Source of the DNA: Agelas oroides
Lineage: Eukaryota; Porifera; Demospongiae; Agelasida; Agelasidae
Direction: 5' to 3'
Assembly: GCA_949130485.1 (NCBI GenBank)
Contig: OX422194.1
Span: 7,663,993-7,727,992 of the forward strand
DNA: 64,000 nt
Position 1 is the first letter of the stretch. Every line of letters starts with the position of its first letter. Below the pieces are notes generated by a model. That model was given only the letters and a program-made list of their open reading frames with translations, did not search any database and was not told where the DNA came from. Positions 52,522-64,000 of this stretch are shown in pieces. The position numbers were made by a program, and so were the translations under genes.

Positions 52522-55500
52522 GTACGTTAATACATGTACCACATCGGCACGTGTAATTTTCAGCGTCAGTATCTCTTTTATGTTTCTCATTGTTCTGCAT
52601 TGTGTACGTATGTAGTTCTATATACATGAGACTTGCATAAAAACCCATATACCATGGATGAACGGGTCTAACGTATCATTGAGATGTAACACTAATAATG
52701 GAGTATCAGATATATCAATTCACTGGGAAAAGCTCAATGGAAAGGCGAATTGTCCCAATATCAATACTGACTCTGCAAGTGGAGCTGGGGGTCTGAATGG
52801 TTCTAGCCAGACTCTTAGTGGAGATGGGCGTCAGAGTGGTTCTGGCCTGAACATTAGTGGATCTAGTAGCTCTGGCCAGAGGCGAGCTTCTGAGTGGTTC
52901 TGGCCAGACTCTTAGTGGAGATGGGCGTCAGAGTGGTTCTGGCCTGAACATTAGTGGATCTAGTAGCTCTGGCCAGACTCTTAGTGGAGATGGGCGTCAG
53001 AGTGGTTCTGGCCTGAACATGGTGTTTGAAAGAGGAAACAATGTAACATTCAACTGCACAGCAGAGGGCGGGCCTGGCAACACCTACCAGTGGCAGCGGA
53101 ATGGAACAAACTTGGATAATGAGATTATGCAAACATTAGCTATCACTCAGATCAGTGTGAACGATGGGGACCAGTATACTTGTATTGTCAGCAATGCAGC
53201 TGGTAATGACAGCGCTAGCACTTCACTGTTTGTGTATCCTGAAATAACTATGAGTCCTGTCGATATTATGGATGCCATAAATGGAACTGTTCGAATATTA
53301 GCTTGTGATGCAGACGCTTTTCCTGAGCCTGAATATCAGTGGGTGCGTGTCGGTGGTGACTTTGGTGACAATGTCAATGGGATTAATAGTGACATGCTAG
53401 TGTTTGCGCCTGTGCTGTTTGGAGATGAGGGAGAATACTTCTGCACTGCTACAGCTAATGGGCGCACTGTTCAGTCCAATACTTCAACTCTCACAGGTAC
53501 CATCCACAGTTTTCAATTAGCTACTAGTTTTAGTATTAGTACATAGGGCTTCTTCAAACTTTTAGATCACATGAGAATGAAAACCGTAGCAAATAGTACA
53601 GTAATTTCTAAACAACCTGCACAATGAGTATTAGCACATCTTTATCGTATATTTAATTCTTATGTTCACATTGCAGTGTCTCCTGAGGGTAGTGTGGCTG
53701 TTTCACCCGAGATGGTGATAGCTGACGTTGGAGGAACTGTTACATTCACCTGCTTTGCACTAGGTGGTCCTGACAATACTTACCAGTGGCAGAAGAATGG
53801 AAGTGATTTGGTGAATGAAACTGACACTACTCTGATCGTTAGTAACATCTCTGCTATGAATGGGGGGAACTATACCTGTGTGGTGAGCAACGCTGCAGGC
53901 AACGACAGTGCTACAGCTGTGTTGCATGTTGAGCCCATCATAGTCACACAACCAACTGACATACTGACCAGAAATGGAACAGTAGTGAGCTTCACCTGTG
54001 CAGCTGAGAGTTTCCCAAATCCTGTGTACCAATGGGAGAAATACAATGAGACAACAGCCACATTTGATACAGTGATGGATGGTCCTGTACTTCAGTTTAC
54101 ACCAGCAGTGTTTGGAGATGAGGGAAATTATCGCTGTGTAGCCAGTCTGCAGGGGACAAGCAGGAATGCTACATCAGACCAATCTGTACTAACTGGTATG
54201 TAGCCAAGCATACTGTATAGGTAGCCTTGTTCCCAGGCTCCTCCCACTCAGGAGTGCAAACATTGCAGTCGTGAAGGCAGGGAGAGCCTGGTATCTTTTC
54301 TCACATGAGTAACGTCAAGTGTAGAAAGGTGGTAACATTAGAATATGTGTATTACACGTGGGCAACCCAGAGGCTTAGAACAGCAAAGAGTGAAGGTACC
54401 AGACAACTTACTACATGTATCTAGCTAACAAGGGAGGGGGGGGGGGAAGTGACTAGGCAGATGCTGCATCATCCTAGGGTGAGCCTGTGCAAGTAGCTGA
54501 TTAAGAAAATTTCATAGCATCTATATAAAAAAAATACATGCTGACCTTGCTAAGCTTACCCTCGAACTGTGAGCTAACGGGAATCTTTGCTGTGTATGAG
54601 CAGTCTAGCTGGTTGTTCATGCACGGCTCCTACCTGAAGAAAACCCCACCACCAAGCATTGTGCCATCTGTGACTCACACTCTGCCTTGTCACACAGTCC
54701 AGACTCATAGCATAGGAAGTAAGTTTCTGTGCGTGCTACAAACACATTCAACTTGAGTTGTCTTTGTTCTCCATGGTCTCTTTCCTACTGACATCTGGCA
54801 GTAGTCCTTCACTCTCGTTCGGTTGAGCTGAAGTACACATGGACATCCATTCAATCTTTGTGAAATATTTGAATGTGTTCATTTGAATGTACGATAGAAG
54901 CAAACATGCACTGCAATGCAGTCTGGCTAGTGTGGGGTTCTCTCAGACTCACTCCAAATATCATAAATGCCAATTAGTTGAACAACGTGCAAAATGTCCC
55001 CTTTTTTGTTCTGGCCCTTTGCCGATTATGTCATACTCACATGAGAAAAAATATCAGGTGTTTCACATCTTCAGGATTACAATATTCGCATGGAGCAGGG
55101 CAGCCTGGGAACGAGGTTTCTGTTTACGTACTTCATTGCTGTTATGCATGATGAATCTGTTCATGTTGCAGTATCTCCTGAGGGCAGTGTAGCAGTTTCA
55201 CCTGGGATGGTGATAGCTGACGTTGGAGGAACTGTTACATTCACCTGCTCTGCACAAGGTGGTCCTAACAATACTTACCAGTGGCAGAACGATGGAGAAG
55301 ATTTGATGAATGAATCTGACGCTACTCTGATCGTTAGTGACATCACTGCTACGAATGGGGGAAACTATACCTGTGTGGTGAGTAATGCTGCAGGCAATGA
55401 CAGTGCTACAGCTGTGCTGTATGTTGAGCCCATCATAGTCACACAACCAACTGACATACTGACTGGAAATGGAACAGTAGTGAACTTCACTTGTGCAGCT

Positions 55501-58500
55501 GAAAGTTTCCCAGCCCCCGAATACACATGGGAGAAATATAACGAGGAAAGTGACAGTTTTGATACTGTAGGTAATAGTTCTGTGCTTGAGTTTACACCAG
55601 CAGTGTTTGAGTTTACACCAGCAGTGTTTGGAGATGAGGGGAGCTATCGCTGTGTGGCCAGTCTGCCAGGGACAAGCAGGAATGCTACATCGAACCCGGC
55701 TGTACTAACAGGTATGTAGCCAAAATTAATGTGCCATCTTGAGTACTCTATTGTTACATATGCATGGTATGTTCATGTTGCAGTGTCTCCCGAGGGTAGT
55801 GTAGCCGTTTCACCCGAGATGGTGATAGCTGACGTTGGAGGAACTGTTACATTCACCTGCTCTGCACAAGGTGGTCCTAACAATACTTACCAGTGGCAGA
55901 ACGATGGAGAAGATTTGATGAATGAAACTGACGCTACTCTGATCGTTAGTAACATCACTACTATGAATGGGGGGAGTTATACCTGTGTGGTGAGCAATGC
56001 TGCCGGTAACGACAGTGCTACAGCTGTGCTGTATGTTGAGCCCATCATAGTCACACAACCAACTGACATACTGACCAGAAATGGAACAGTAGTGAGCTTC
56101 ACCTGTGCAGCTGAAAGTTTCCCAGATCCTGTGTACCAATGGGAGAAACACAATGAGACAACAGGCACATTTGATACGGTGATGGATGGTCCTGTACTTC
56201 AGTTTACACCAGCAGTGTTTGGAGATGAGGGAAATTATCGCTGTGTAGCCAGTCTGCAGGGGACAAGCAGGAATGCTACATCGGACCAAACTGTACTAAC
56301 TGGTATGTAGCCAAGCATACTGTATAGGTAGCCTTGTTCCCAGGCTCCTCCCACACATGAATGGAACATTGCAGTCGTGAAGGCAGGGAGAGCCTGGTAT
56401 ATTTTCTCACATGAGTAACATCAAGTGTAGAAAGGTGGTAACATTAGAATATGTGTATTACACGTGGGCAACCCGGAGGCTTAGAACAGCAAAGAGTGAA
56501 GGTACCAGACAACTTACTACATGTATCTAGCTAACAAGGGAGGGGGGGAGTGACTAGGCAGATGCTGCATCATCCTAGGGTGATCCTGAGCAAGTAGCTG
56601 ATTAAGAAAATTTCATGGCATCTATATAAAAAATCCATACGTGCTGACCTTGCTAAGCTTACACTCAAACTGTGAGCTAACAGGGGAATCTTTTGTGTAT
56701 ACCTGGGTTGTTCATGCACAGCTCCTACCTGAAGAAAACTCCACCACTGAGCGTTTTGCCACCTATATGACTCACACTCTGCCCTGTCACACAGTCATCA
56801 GACTCATAGCATTAGCATAGAAAGTAAGTTCCCGTGTGTGCTACAAATGCATTTGTTCTCCATGGTCTCTTTCATACTGACGTCTGGCAGTAGCCCTTCA
56901 CTCTCATTCGGTTGAGCTGAAGTACACCTGGACATCCATTCAATCTTTGTGAAATATTTAAATGTGTTCATTTGAATGTACGATAGAAGCAAAAATACAC
57001 TGCAATGCAGTCTGGCTAGTGTGGGGTTCTCTCAGACTCACTCCAAATATCATAAATGCCAATTAGTTGAACAACGTGCAAAATGTCCCCTTTTTGTTCT
57101 GCCCCTTTGCTGATTATGACTCACATGAGAAAAAATATCAGGTGTTTCCCATCTTCAGGATTGCAATGTTCGCATGGAGCAGGGCAGCCTGCATGGGAAC
57201 GAGGTTACTGTTTAGATACTTAATTGCTGTTATGCATGGTGTGTTCATGTTGCAGTGTCTCCTGAGGGCAGTGTAGCCGTTTCACCCGAGATGGAGATAG
57301 CTGATGTTGGAGGAACTGTTACATTCAACTGCTCTGCACAAGGTGGTCCTGACAATACTTATCAGTGGCAGAACGATGGAAAAGATTTGATGAATGAAAC
57401 TGACGCTACTCTGATCGTTAGTAACATCACTGCTATGAATGGGGGGAACTATACCTGTGTGGTGAGCAATGCTGCAGGTAACGACAGTGCTACAGCTCTG
57501 CTCTATGTTGAACCCATCATAGTCACACAACCAACCAACATACTGGCCAGAAATGGAACAGTTGTGAACTTCACCTGTGCAGCTGAAAGTTTCCCAGATC
57601 CTGTGTACCAATGGGAGAAACACAATGAGACAACAGGCACATTTGATACTGTAAGTAATGGTCCAGTGCTTGAGTTTACACCAGCAGTGTTTGGAGACGA
57701 GGGTAGCTATCGCTGCGTAGCCAGTCTGCCAGGGACAAGCAGGAATGCTACATCGAACCAAGCTGTACTAACAGGTATGTTTCCAATATACATCACATCT
57801 GTGATGCTTTGTATAAAGTTTACTTGTGTCCACCATTTTATGCAGTTTCTCCTGAGGGCAGCATTGAGGCGACGCGCCAAGTCATCAACGCAGAAAGGAA
57901 CACGGTAGTGAATTTTACCTGTTCCGCTCTGGGAGGACCAGGAAACAACTTCACATGGTTTAACACATCTGATGGTGCAGCTGTTGCAAGTGAACGAGTG
58001 CTTCAGATAGAAGTTGAGGATGCCTTTGTTGGCAGTGATTACCAGTGCCTTGTGGAGAATGACGCTGGCAATGACACCACTGTTGTCACTCTGAATGGTT
58101 TGTTATGTCAGATATACATTATATTTTAGTGCACTAATTTTTATTGTGTTATGTTCCGTTCATTCAGTTGCACCTCTTCTCCTCGTGGAACCCTCTGCTG
58201 TAAATGCTACTCTCTCTGAGAACTTCACACTAGTGTGTAGTGCATCCGGCTACCCAGTACCAACTATCATATGGACTCACAATGGGACAATAGTCAACGA
58301 GGATGAGAATAATCAAGACACTATCATAGCCAACATGATTAGTTCAAGATCAGTTAGGAGTACATTAACTGTCTCAATGGCAGCGATAAATGATTCAGGA
58401 GACTATACTTGCATTGTTACCAGTGATTTTCAGAACCTAACAGCTGGACCCGTGACTGTGCTTGTGCAAGGTGAGACTGGAACATTGGTTTCTTCTTCAC

Positions 58501-61500
58501 TTATACTCGTTAGACCTGCCTAGCTCCTCATCCATCCTTACCAGACACCAATAGTGGTAATAATGTCATTATGAATTTACTTTAGTGACTAATGAATAGA
58601 ATTACCAAATTCCATGAGTGCCACTGATTACTTGTATTACTCCAGCTCGTCCACAGCAGCCTCAGAATGTCAGATCACTTAACGTTACATCTCGTAGCAT
58701 CAGCCTGGAGTGGACAGAGCCCCATGACAACAACGCCCCCATCATGGGGTACAGGGTCATGTACCAGCAGCCTACCTTCCTTGGTGGTAGTGTGCAAGTT
58801 GTCAACAGTACAGTCGAGATGGCTGACATTACTGGACTCCAGCCTGGTGCCACCTACAACTTTACTGTTGTGGCCTTCAATGAGATTGGCAACAGTACCC
58901 CCAGCAACATAGATTCCATTAGAACACTAGAAGAAGGTATGTTAGTCAATAACCTTAGTCCTTTCAACTTTGTTGTTGTAGCCTTCAAAAAGATTGGTGA
59001 CAGTGCCTCTAGTAGCATTCCAGTTGCAACACTAACAGCGACCGAGTATCGGCTTTACTTCATAAAGTTCATCACAATCCAGAGTTTAGTGCTCCAGATT
59101 TACCTTAGCTAAAAAGGTTTAGTTGCATCCCTAAATATTACTATAAGGCTTTAGCTTCACTCCCATAAATAGAATACATTTGTTCATGCTTGCCAGGTGA
59201 TAGATCGTAGCGTGTCACACTGCATAATTATCATATGCCAATACCTGTTGGATGTGGCTCTAATTACATACCGCTTAGCACATGCACCTATTTAACCTGA
59301 GTCTATAGTAATTGTTTTGTCATCTCTCTCTCCAGCTCCATCCGGCTATCCACAGAATGTTGAACCCACTGCCATCTCTTCTACTGAGATTCTGGTCAGC
59401 TGGGATGAGGTTCCACCAGCAGACCAGAATGGGATCATCATCCTCTATGAGGTTCAGTATGATCCACTGATGACATTTGGTGGGCAACTGATGACTATGG
59501 TCATGAACACAAGCAACACTTCAATAGTACTGGGAGAACTACAGGAGTACGTTGAATACAACATCTCCGTCAGAGCCTATACCAGTGTCGGCCCTGGACC
59601 ATTCAGTCCTACTGGGAACAACCAGACCTTTGAGGATGGTAAATCTTGTGATAGCCCTATTTTAATTTCTGTGCCTCTGATTAGTTGACACATCACATTT
59701 CATTGGTTCTGTTGAATGTAACTGTAGTCTAGCTTGCATCACCATCTCTTACCTCGTTCCTTTCCAGCTCCATCTGGCTATCCACAGAATGTCGAACCCA
59801 CTACCATCTCTTCTACTGAGATTCTGGTCAGCTGGGATGAGGTTCCACCAGCAGACCAGAATGGGATCATCCTCCTCTATGAGGTTCAGTATGAGCCACT
59901 GATGACATTTGGTGGGCAACTGATGACTATGACCATGAATACAAGCAACACTTCAATAGTACTGGGAGGACTGGAGGAGTACGTTGAATACAACATCTCC
60001 GTCAGAGCCTATACCAGTGTCGGCCCTGGACCATTCAGTCCTACTGGGAACAACCAGACCTTTGAGGATGATAAATCTTGTGATAGCCCTATTTTAATTT
60101 CTGTGCCTCTGATTAGTTGACACATCACATTTCATTGGTTCTGTTGAATGTAACTGTAGTCTAGCTTGCATCACCATCTCTTACCTCGTTCCTTTCCAGC
60201 TCCATCTGGCTATCCACAGAATGTCGAACCCACTACCATCTCTTCTACTGAGATTCTGGTCAGCTGGGATGAGGTTCCAGCAATTGATCAGAATGGGATC
60301 ATCATCCTCTATGAGGTTCAGTATGAGCCACTGATGACATTTGGTGGGCAACTGATGACTATGACCATGAACACAAGCAACATTTCAATAGTACTGGGAG
60401 GACTACAGGAGTACGTTGACTACAACATCACTGTCCGAGCCTATACCAGTGTTGGCCCTGGACCATTCAGTCCTGGTGTGGACAATCGGACCTTTGAGGA
60501 TGGTAAGTAGGCACATGCACTGCTACTTGGGTATCAGCAATTAACACATGCAGATTCTACTGGTTTTGTTACATATAGTTGTTATTTTCACTTACCTCAT
60601 TCCTTTCCAGCTCCATCCGGCTATCCACAGAATGTCGAACCTACTACCATCTCTTCCACTGAGATTCTGGTCAGCTGGGATGAGGTTCCAGCAATAGAGC
60701 AGAATGGGATCATCATCCTCTATGAGGTTCAGTATGAGCCACTGATGACATTTGGTGGGCAACTGATGACTATGGCCATGAATACAAGCAACACTTCAAT
60801 AGTACTGGGAGGACTGCAGGAGTACGTTGAATACAACACCTCCGTCAGAACCTATACCAGTGTCGGCCGTGGACCATTCAGCCCTACTGTGAACAATCAG
60901 ACCTTTGAGGATGGTAAGTAGGCACACTGTTTCTCTACAATTGCATCAAATTCTGCTGATTTCACTGAATGTTACACTTACCTTACTCCTTTCCAGCTCC
61001 ATCTGGCTATCCACAGAATGTCGAACCCACTACCATCTCTTCTACTGAGATTCTGGTCAGCTGGGATGAGGTTCCAGCAATTGATCAGAATGGGATCATT
61101 GTCCTCTATGAGGTTCAGTATGAGCCACTGATGACATTTGGTGGGCAACTGATGACTATGTCCATGAACACAAGCAACACTTCAATAGTACTGGGAGGAC
61201 TTCAGGAGTACGTTGACTACAACATCACTGTCCGAGCCTATACCAGTGTCGGCCCTGGACCATTCAGTCCTGGTGTAGACAATCGGACCTTTGAGGATGG
61301 TAAATATACAATATTATGAAGCTATACTCCTTCATCAGGATAAATTTTTACATGTATACCTTGCTTTCACCACCTCTCTAGTACCGAATGCTCCTCCAGA
61401 CAATTTGCAAGTCCTCACTCTTTCCTCCACCGCCATCTTGGTGACATGGGACTCAGTACCAGAGATATCAAGGAATGGAATCATCACCCAGTATGAGGTA

Positions 61501-64000
61501 GAGGTCAACCAGAGTACATTTGATGAGATCCCCTCCACTAGACTCACCACTACCAATGGTTCAGTACTGATGGTGGAGCTAGGAGGGTTGGAGGAGTATG
61601 TAGAGTACACCATCAGAGTGAGAGCATACACCAGTGAGGGTCCTGGACCATTCAGTGCTGCCAGGGTGAACAGGACTCTGGAGGATGGTGAGTGGATTGA
61701 AGTATTACCAGTGTGCGATAGATTGTTAAAAACCATCCAATAGTTTTGTTGACATTATAATTTGGTTGCATTTCTAAGACTACATGTAGACTCTGGTTAC
61801 TTGCACGACATCACTTATTAAGTGTATGTGCCTAGAATAGAGACAATGGCGGTGAGAGTTTGGGTAAAAACTATGGCATCAGCATGCCGGCAGCCTACTC
61901 AGTGGTCATCCTGAATGCAAAGCCCAAGCTAAGAAGAGCTACATGCATGGGTATTTCCTGCTTCTTGTCTCCTGCTAAAATTCCTAGTCATGCAAGCCAC
62001 ACCCTTCACAGCATGTGAGATTAGGGTTTCTCTCCCGCATATCTTCTTGAATACACAATGGCTGCAAATTACACACTTTTCAAATCTAATTGCACCCCTT
62101 AGTGTATATTATTTATTAGGCACATATTTGCTTACCACTTAGACTCAGAAGCACTTGCATATATTAACCAGAGTCTATGGTTATACCAATTCATCTTCTC
62201 CCTGTACAGCTCCATCCGGCTATCCACAGAATGTCGAACCCACTACCATCTCGTCTACTGAGATTCTGGTCAGCTGGGATGAGGTGCCAGCAATTGACCA
62301 GAATGGGATCATCATCCTCTATGAGGTTCAGTATGAGCCACTGATGACATTTGGTGGGCGACTGATGACTATGACCATGAACACAAGCAACACTTCAATA
62401 GTACTGGGAGGACTTCAGGAGTACGTTGACTACAACATCACTGTCCGAGCCTATACCAGTGTCGGCCCTGGACCATTCAGTCCTGGTGTAGACAATCGGA
62501 CCTTTGAGGATGGTAAGTAGGCACATGCACTGCTGCACTGATGCATCTAAATATTATGATATGCCACGTTTTCTCCAGTAATGCATCTGGTGTTGTTGTT
62601 TTTTCGCCTCTCCTGTTACTAGCTGATTGCATTCAGATGGGTACTATTCACTGTAACAAATTGTGTCCACAGATGTACAGACTATAGCAGAGGCTTTCTG
62701 CATGGGTAGTATTTGAAGTATGTCGGTTTAGCTAGCTTGGTAATATGAAAGCTGGTGCCCACAATTCAGTACAGAGAAGTGATTGTGGATAGTATCCTCA
62801 GAGAGTGTCCAGGGAAGCCTACCACATACAACTACTGGCATCCAGGCAGACACTATCTGCTAGCAGACAGTGCGTGCTTGGATGTTATTTGCTAGTAGCA
62901 GATGATGTCTGACAAAGTGGATATAATCTGCTAGAGTATCAGGTCTAGAGTGGATAATATCTGCAGATGGATCCAATCTGCTGTATATAGCTACTTCTCT
63001 TACCTTCTCCCTTTCCAGCTCCATCTGGCTATCCACAGAATGTTGAACCCACTGCCATCTCTTCTACCGAGATTCTGGTCAGCTGGGATGGGGTTCCAGC
63101 AATTGATCAGAATGGGATCATCATCCTCTATGAGGTCCAATATGAGCCACTGATGACATTTGGTGGGCAACTGATGACTATGACCATGAACACAAGCAAC
63201 ACTTCAATAGTACTGGGAGGACTGCAGGAGTACGTTGAATACAACATCTCCGTCAGAGCGTACACCAGTGTTGGCCCTGGACCATTCAGTCCTGGTGTAG
63301 ACAATCGGACCTTTGAGGATGGTAAGTAGGCACATGCACTGCTACTTGTATCTGCTAGTGTCATTGAATACTAGGGAGATGCTTGATCATTGTGAGGTGA
63401 ACTTGAGGATGCAGCACAGCGCTGGTTCCATATTTTGTCATGGAACACTGATCATGCATGTAGGCCTAGTATCATTCATGCATGACCCTTTACCTACAGT
63501 GACCTCAACCATCGTGCTTAATTTATGGTGTCTGTGACCGAGCAGCCTGCTGAATAAGTTGCTATGCATGCTTTAATTTGAGTTGTCTTCACTCCCAATC
63601 TCAAAATGTCATGCCGACGTTACAGTGTGGTAATAGCTCCCTTTCAATAAGCGCTGTGCTGTGGACATTCAATTTTGACGATGAACTTGTATCAATCTTT
63701 GTAAAAATAAAATGAGCTTATTTAAAACATAATGTAAGTGGCCACACGTAAGCAAACAGACACACACATGTTCGCAATGCAGTCCAGCTAGTGTGGGGCT
63801 TGCTCAGGCTCACCACAAATACTTACCTCATTCCTTTCCAGCTCCTGGACCATCTGGCTATCCACAGAATGTTGAACCCACTACCATCTCGTCTACCGAG
63901 ATTCTGGTCAGCTGGGATGAGGTACCAGCAATTGATCAGAATGGGATCATCATCCTCTATGAGGTTCAGTATGAGCCACTGATGACATTTGGGCAACTTG
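52455..64000 (+). CDS. Gene C: Ig/FN3 receptor paralogue (3' partial, damaged 5' part)
   Basis: Signal peptide exon 52455-52521, a damaged Ig exon region 52658-53496, four double-Ig exons, two single-Ig exons and ten FN3 exons to the window end. Exon sequences and introns are close to genes A and B: introns 62513-63018 and 63322-63841 match gene A 7112-7826 and 8130-8659. Three defects are seen: no fitting acceptor after exon 1, a 28-bp frameshifting insertion near 52871, and a lost GT donor at 60071. Either a pseudogene in progress, a defective allele, or a gene using other exons. Whether it ends in PTP domains or a B-type tail lies beyond the window. Confidence 0.8.
52658..53496 (+). pseudogene. 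Gene C first Ig region: half Ig, Gly/Ser repeats with frameshift, then two Ig
   Basis: 52658 on matches the first gene B Ig (G-S-N-V-S-L-R-C, I-S-I-H-W-E-K-L-N-G) but its second half is replaced by 69-bp repeats (23 residues, S-G-Q-T-L-S-G-D-G-R-Q) starting at 52802, 52899 and 52968. A 28-bp insertion at about 52871-52898 shifts the frame by one. After it, two Ig domains (F-N-C-T-A-E-G-G-P-G-N-T and I-L-A-C-D-A-D) run in the second frame to a good donor at 53497. The 5' side joins sequence homologous to gene B intron 1, so the somatomedin-B and Cys-rich exons and the Ig acceptor appear deleted. Confidence 0.7.
53677..58470 (+). CDS. Gene C exons: ten Ig domains
   Basis: Double-Ig exons 53677-54195, 55172-55711, 55784-56302 and 57256-57774, then single-Ig exons 57846-58097 and 58168-58470, all phase 1-1 and open. 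The double exons are near copies of one another and of 1573/2707 in gene A. 55172-55711 has a 21-bp in-frame duplication (F-T-P-A-V-F-E twice, 55588-55629). The two large introns 54196-55171 and 56303-57255 are homologous, showing a duplicated unit of about 2.1 kb. Confidence 0.9.
54196..57255 (+). repeat. Duplicated double-Ig unit of about 2.1 kb in gene C
   Basis: Exon 53677 with intron 54196-55171 recurs as exon 55784 with intron 56303-57255 (offset 2107 bp at the exon, 2084 at the next exon). Shared intron markers: CATACTGTATAGGTAGCC, GGGAGGGGGGG, GTGGGGTTCTCTCAGACTCA. Confidence 0.85.
58646..64000 (+). CDS. Gene C exons: FN3 domains 1-10 (last cut by window end)
   Basis: Exons 58646-58936, 59336-59638, 59768-60070, 60200-60502, 60611-60913, 60997-61299, 61382-61687 (A-P-P subtype), 62210-62512, 63019-63321 and 63842 to the window end. 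All begin phase 1. Exon 59768-60070 lacks the usual donor: the bases at 60071-60072 are AT instead of GT. The last exon has an extra G-P codon pair at its start (A-P-G-P-S-G-Y) and lacks one Gly codon in T-F-G-G-Q-L. Sequence in between matches gene A introns. Confidence 0.88.

Overview
The window is intron-rich metazoan DNA. Every coding exon lies on the plus strand, with GT-AG introns. It carries parts or all of three paralogous giant cell-surface receptor genes, in the order A (5' end outside the window), B (complete) and C (3' end outside). Ig/FN3 receptors joined to a two-domain protein tyrosine phosphatase are animal-specific. The paralogous exon arrays, short introns and many palindromic MITE-like repeats suggest an early-branching animal. 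A sponge (demosponge) is my best guess, but it is an inference that I cannot prove from the sequence.

Layout. 1-1572: intron of gene A. 1573-21796: gene A, with 6 visible Ig domains, 15-16 FN3 domains, a transmembrane exon, and catalytic D1 and WPE-type D2 phosphatase domains. 21797-30536: intergenic, holding a tRNA-like sequence, a decayed copy of phosphatase exons and nested foldback transposons. 30537-49630: gene B, with a signal peptide, a somatomedin-B-like exon, a Cys-rich exon, 5 Ig, 20 FN3, a new membrane-proximal domain, a TM and a short tyrosine-bearing tail, but no phosphatase. Its 5.7 kb first intron holds a truncated non-LTR retrotransposon and MITEs. 49631-52454: intergenic, with another decayed phosphatase fragment. 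52455-64000: gene C, with a signal peptide, a damaged first Ig, then 10 further Ig and at least 10 FN3 exons, running off the window.

My exon models are internally consistent. Nearly all ectodomain exons are phase 1-1. Gene B sums to 8616 nt (2871 codons plus stop). The visible part of gene A sums to 8675 nt and stays in frame to its stop. The ectodomains of A and B are nearly the same design, down to FN3 exon splits, but their C-termini differ completely: two PTP domains in A, a phosphotyrosine-type tail in B. This is the most interesting feature of the window. It is a tandem cluster of fast-rearranging receptors with a shared ectodomain and swapped signalling ends, the architecture expected of paired or allorecognition-like receptors. 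That function is inference.
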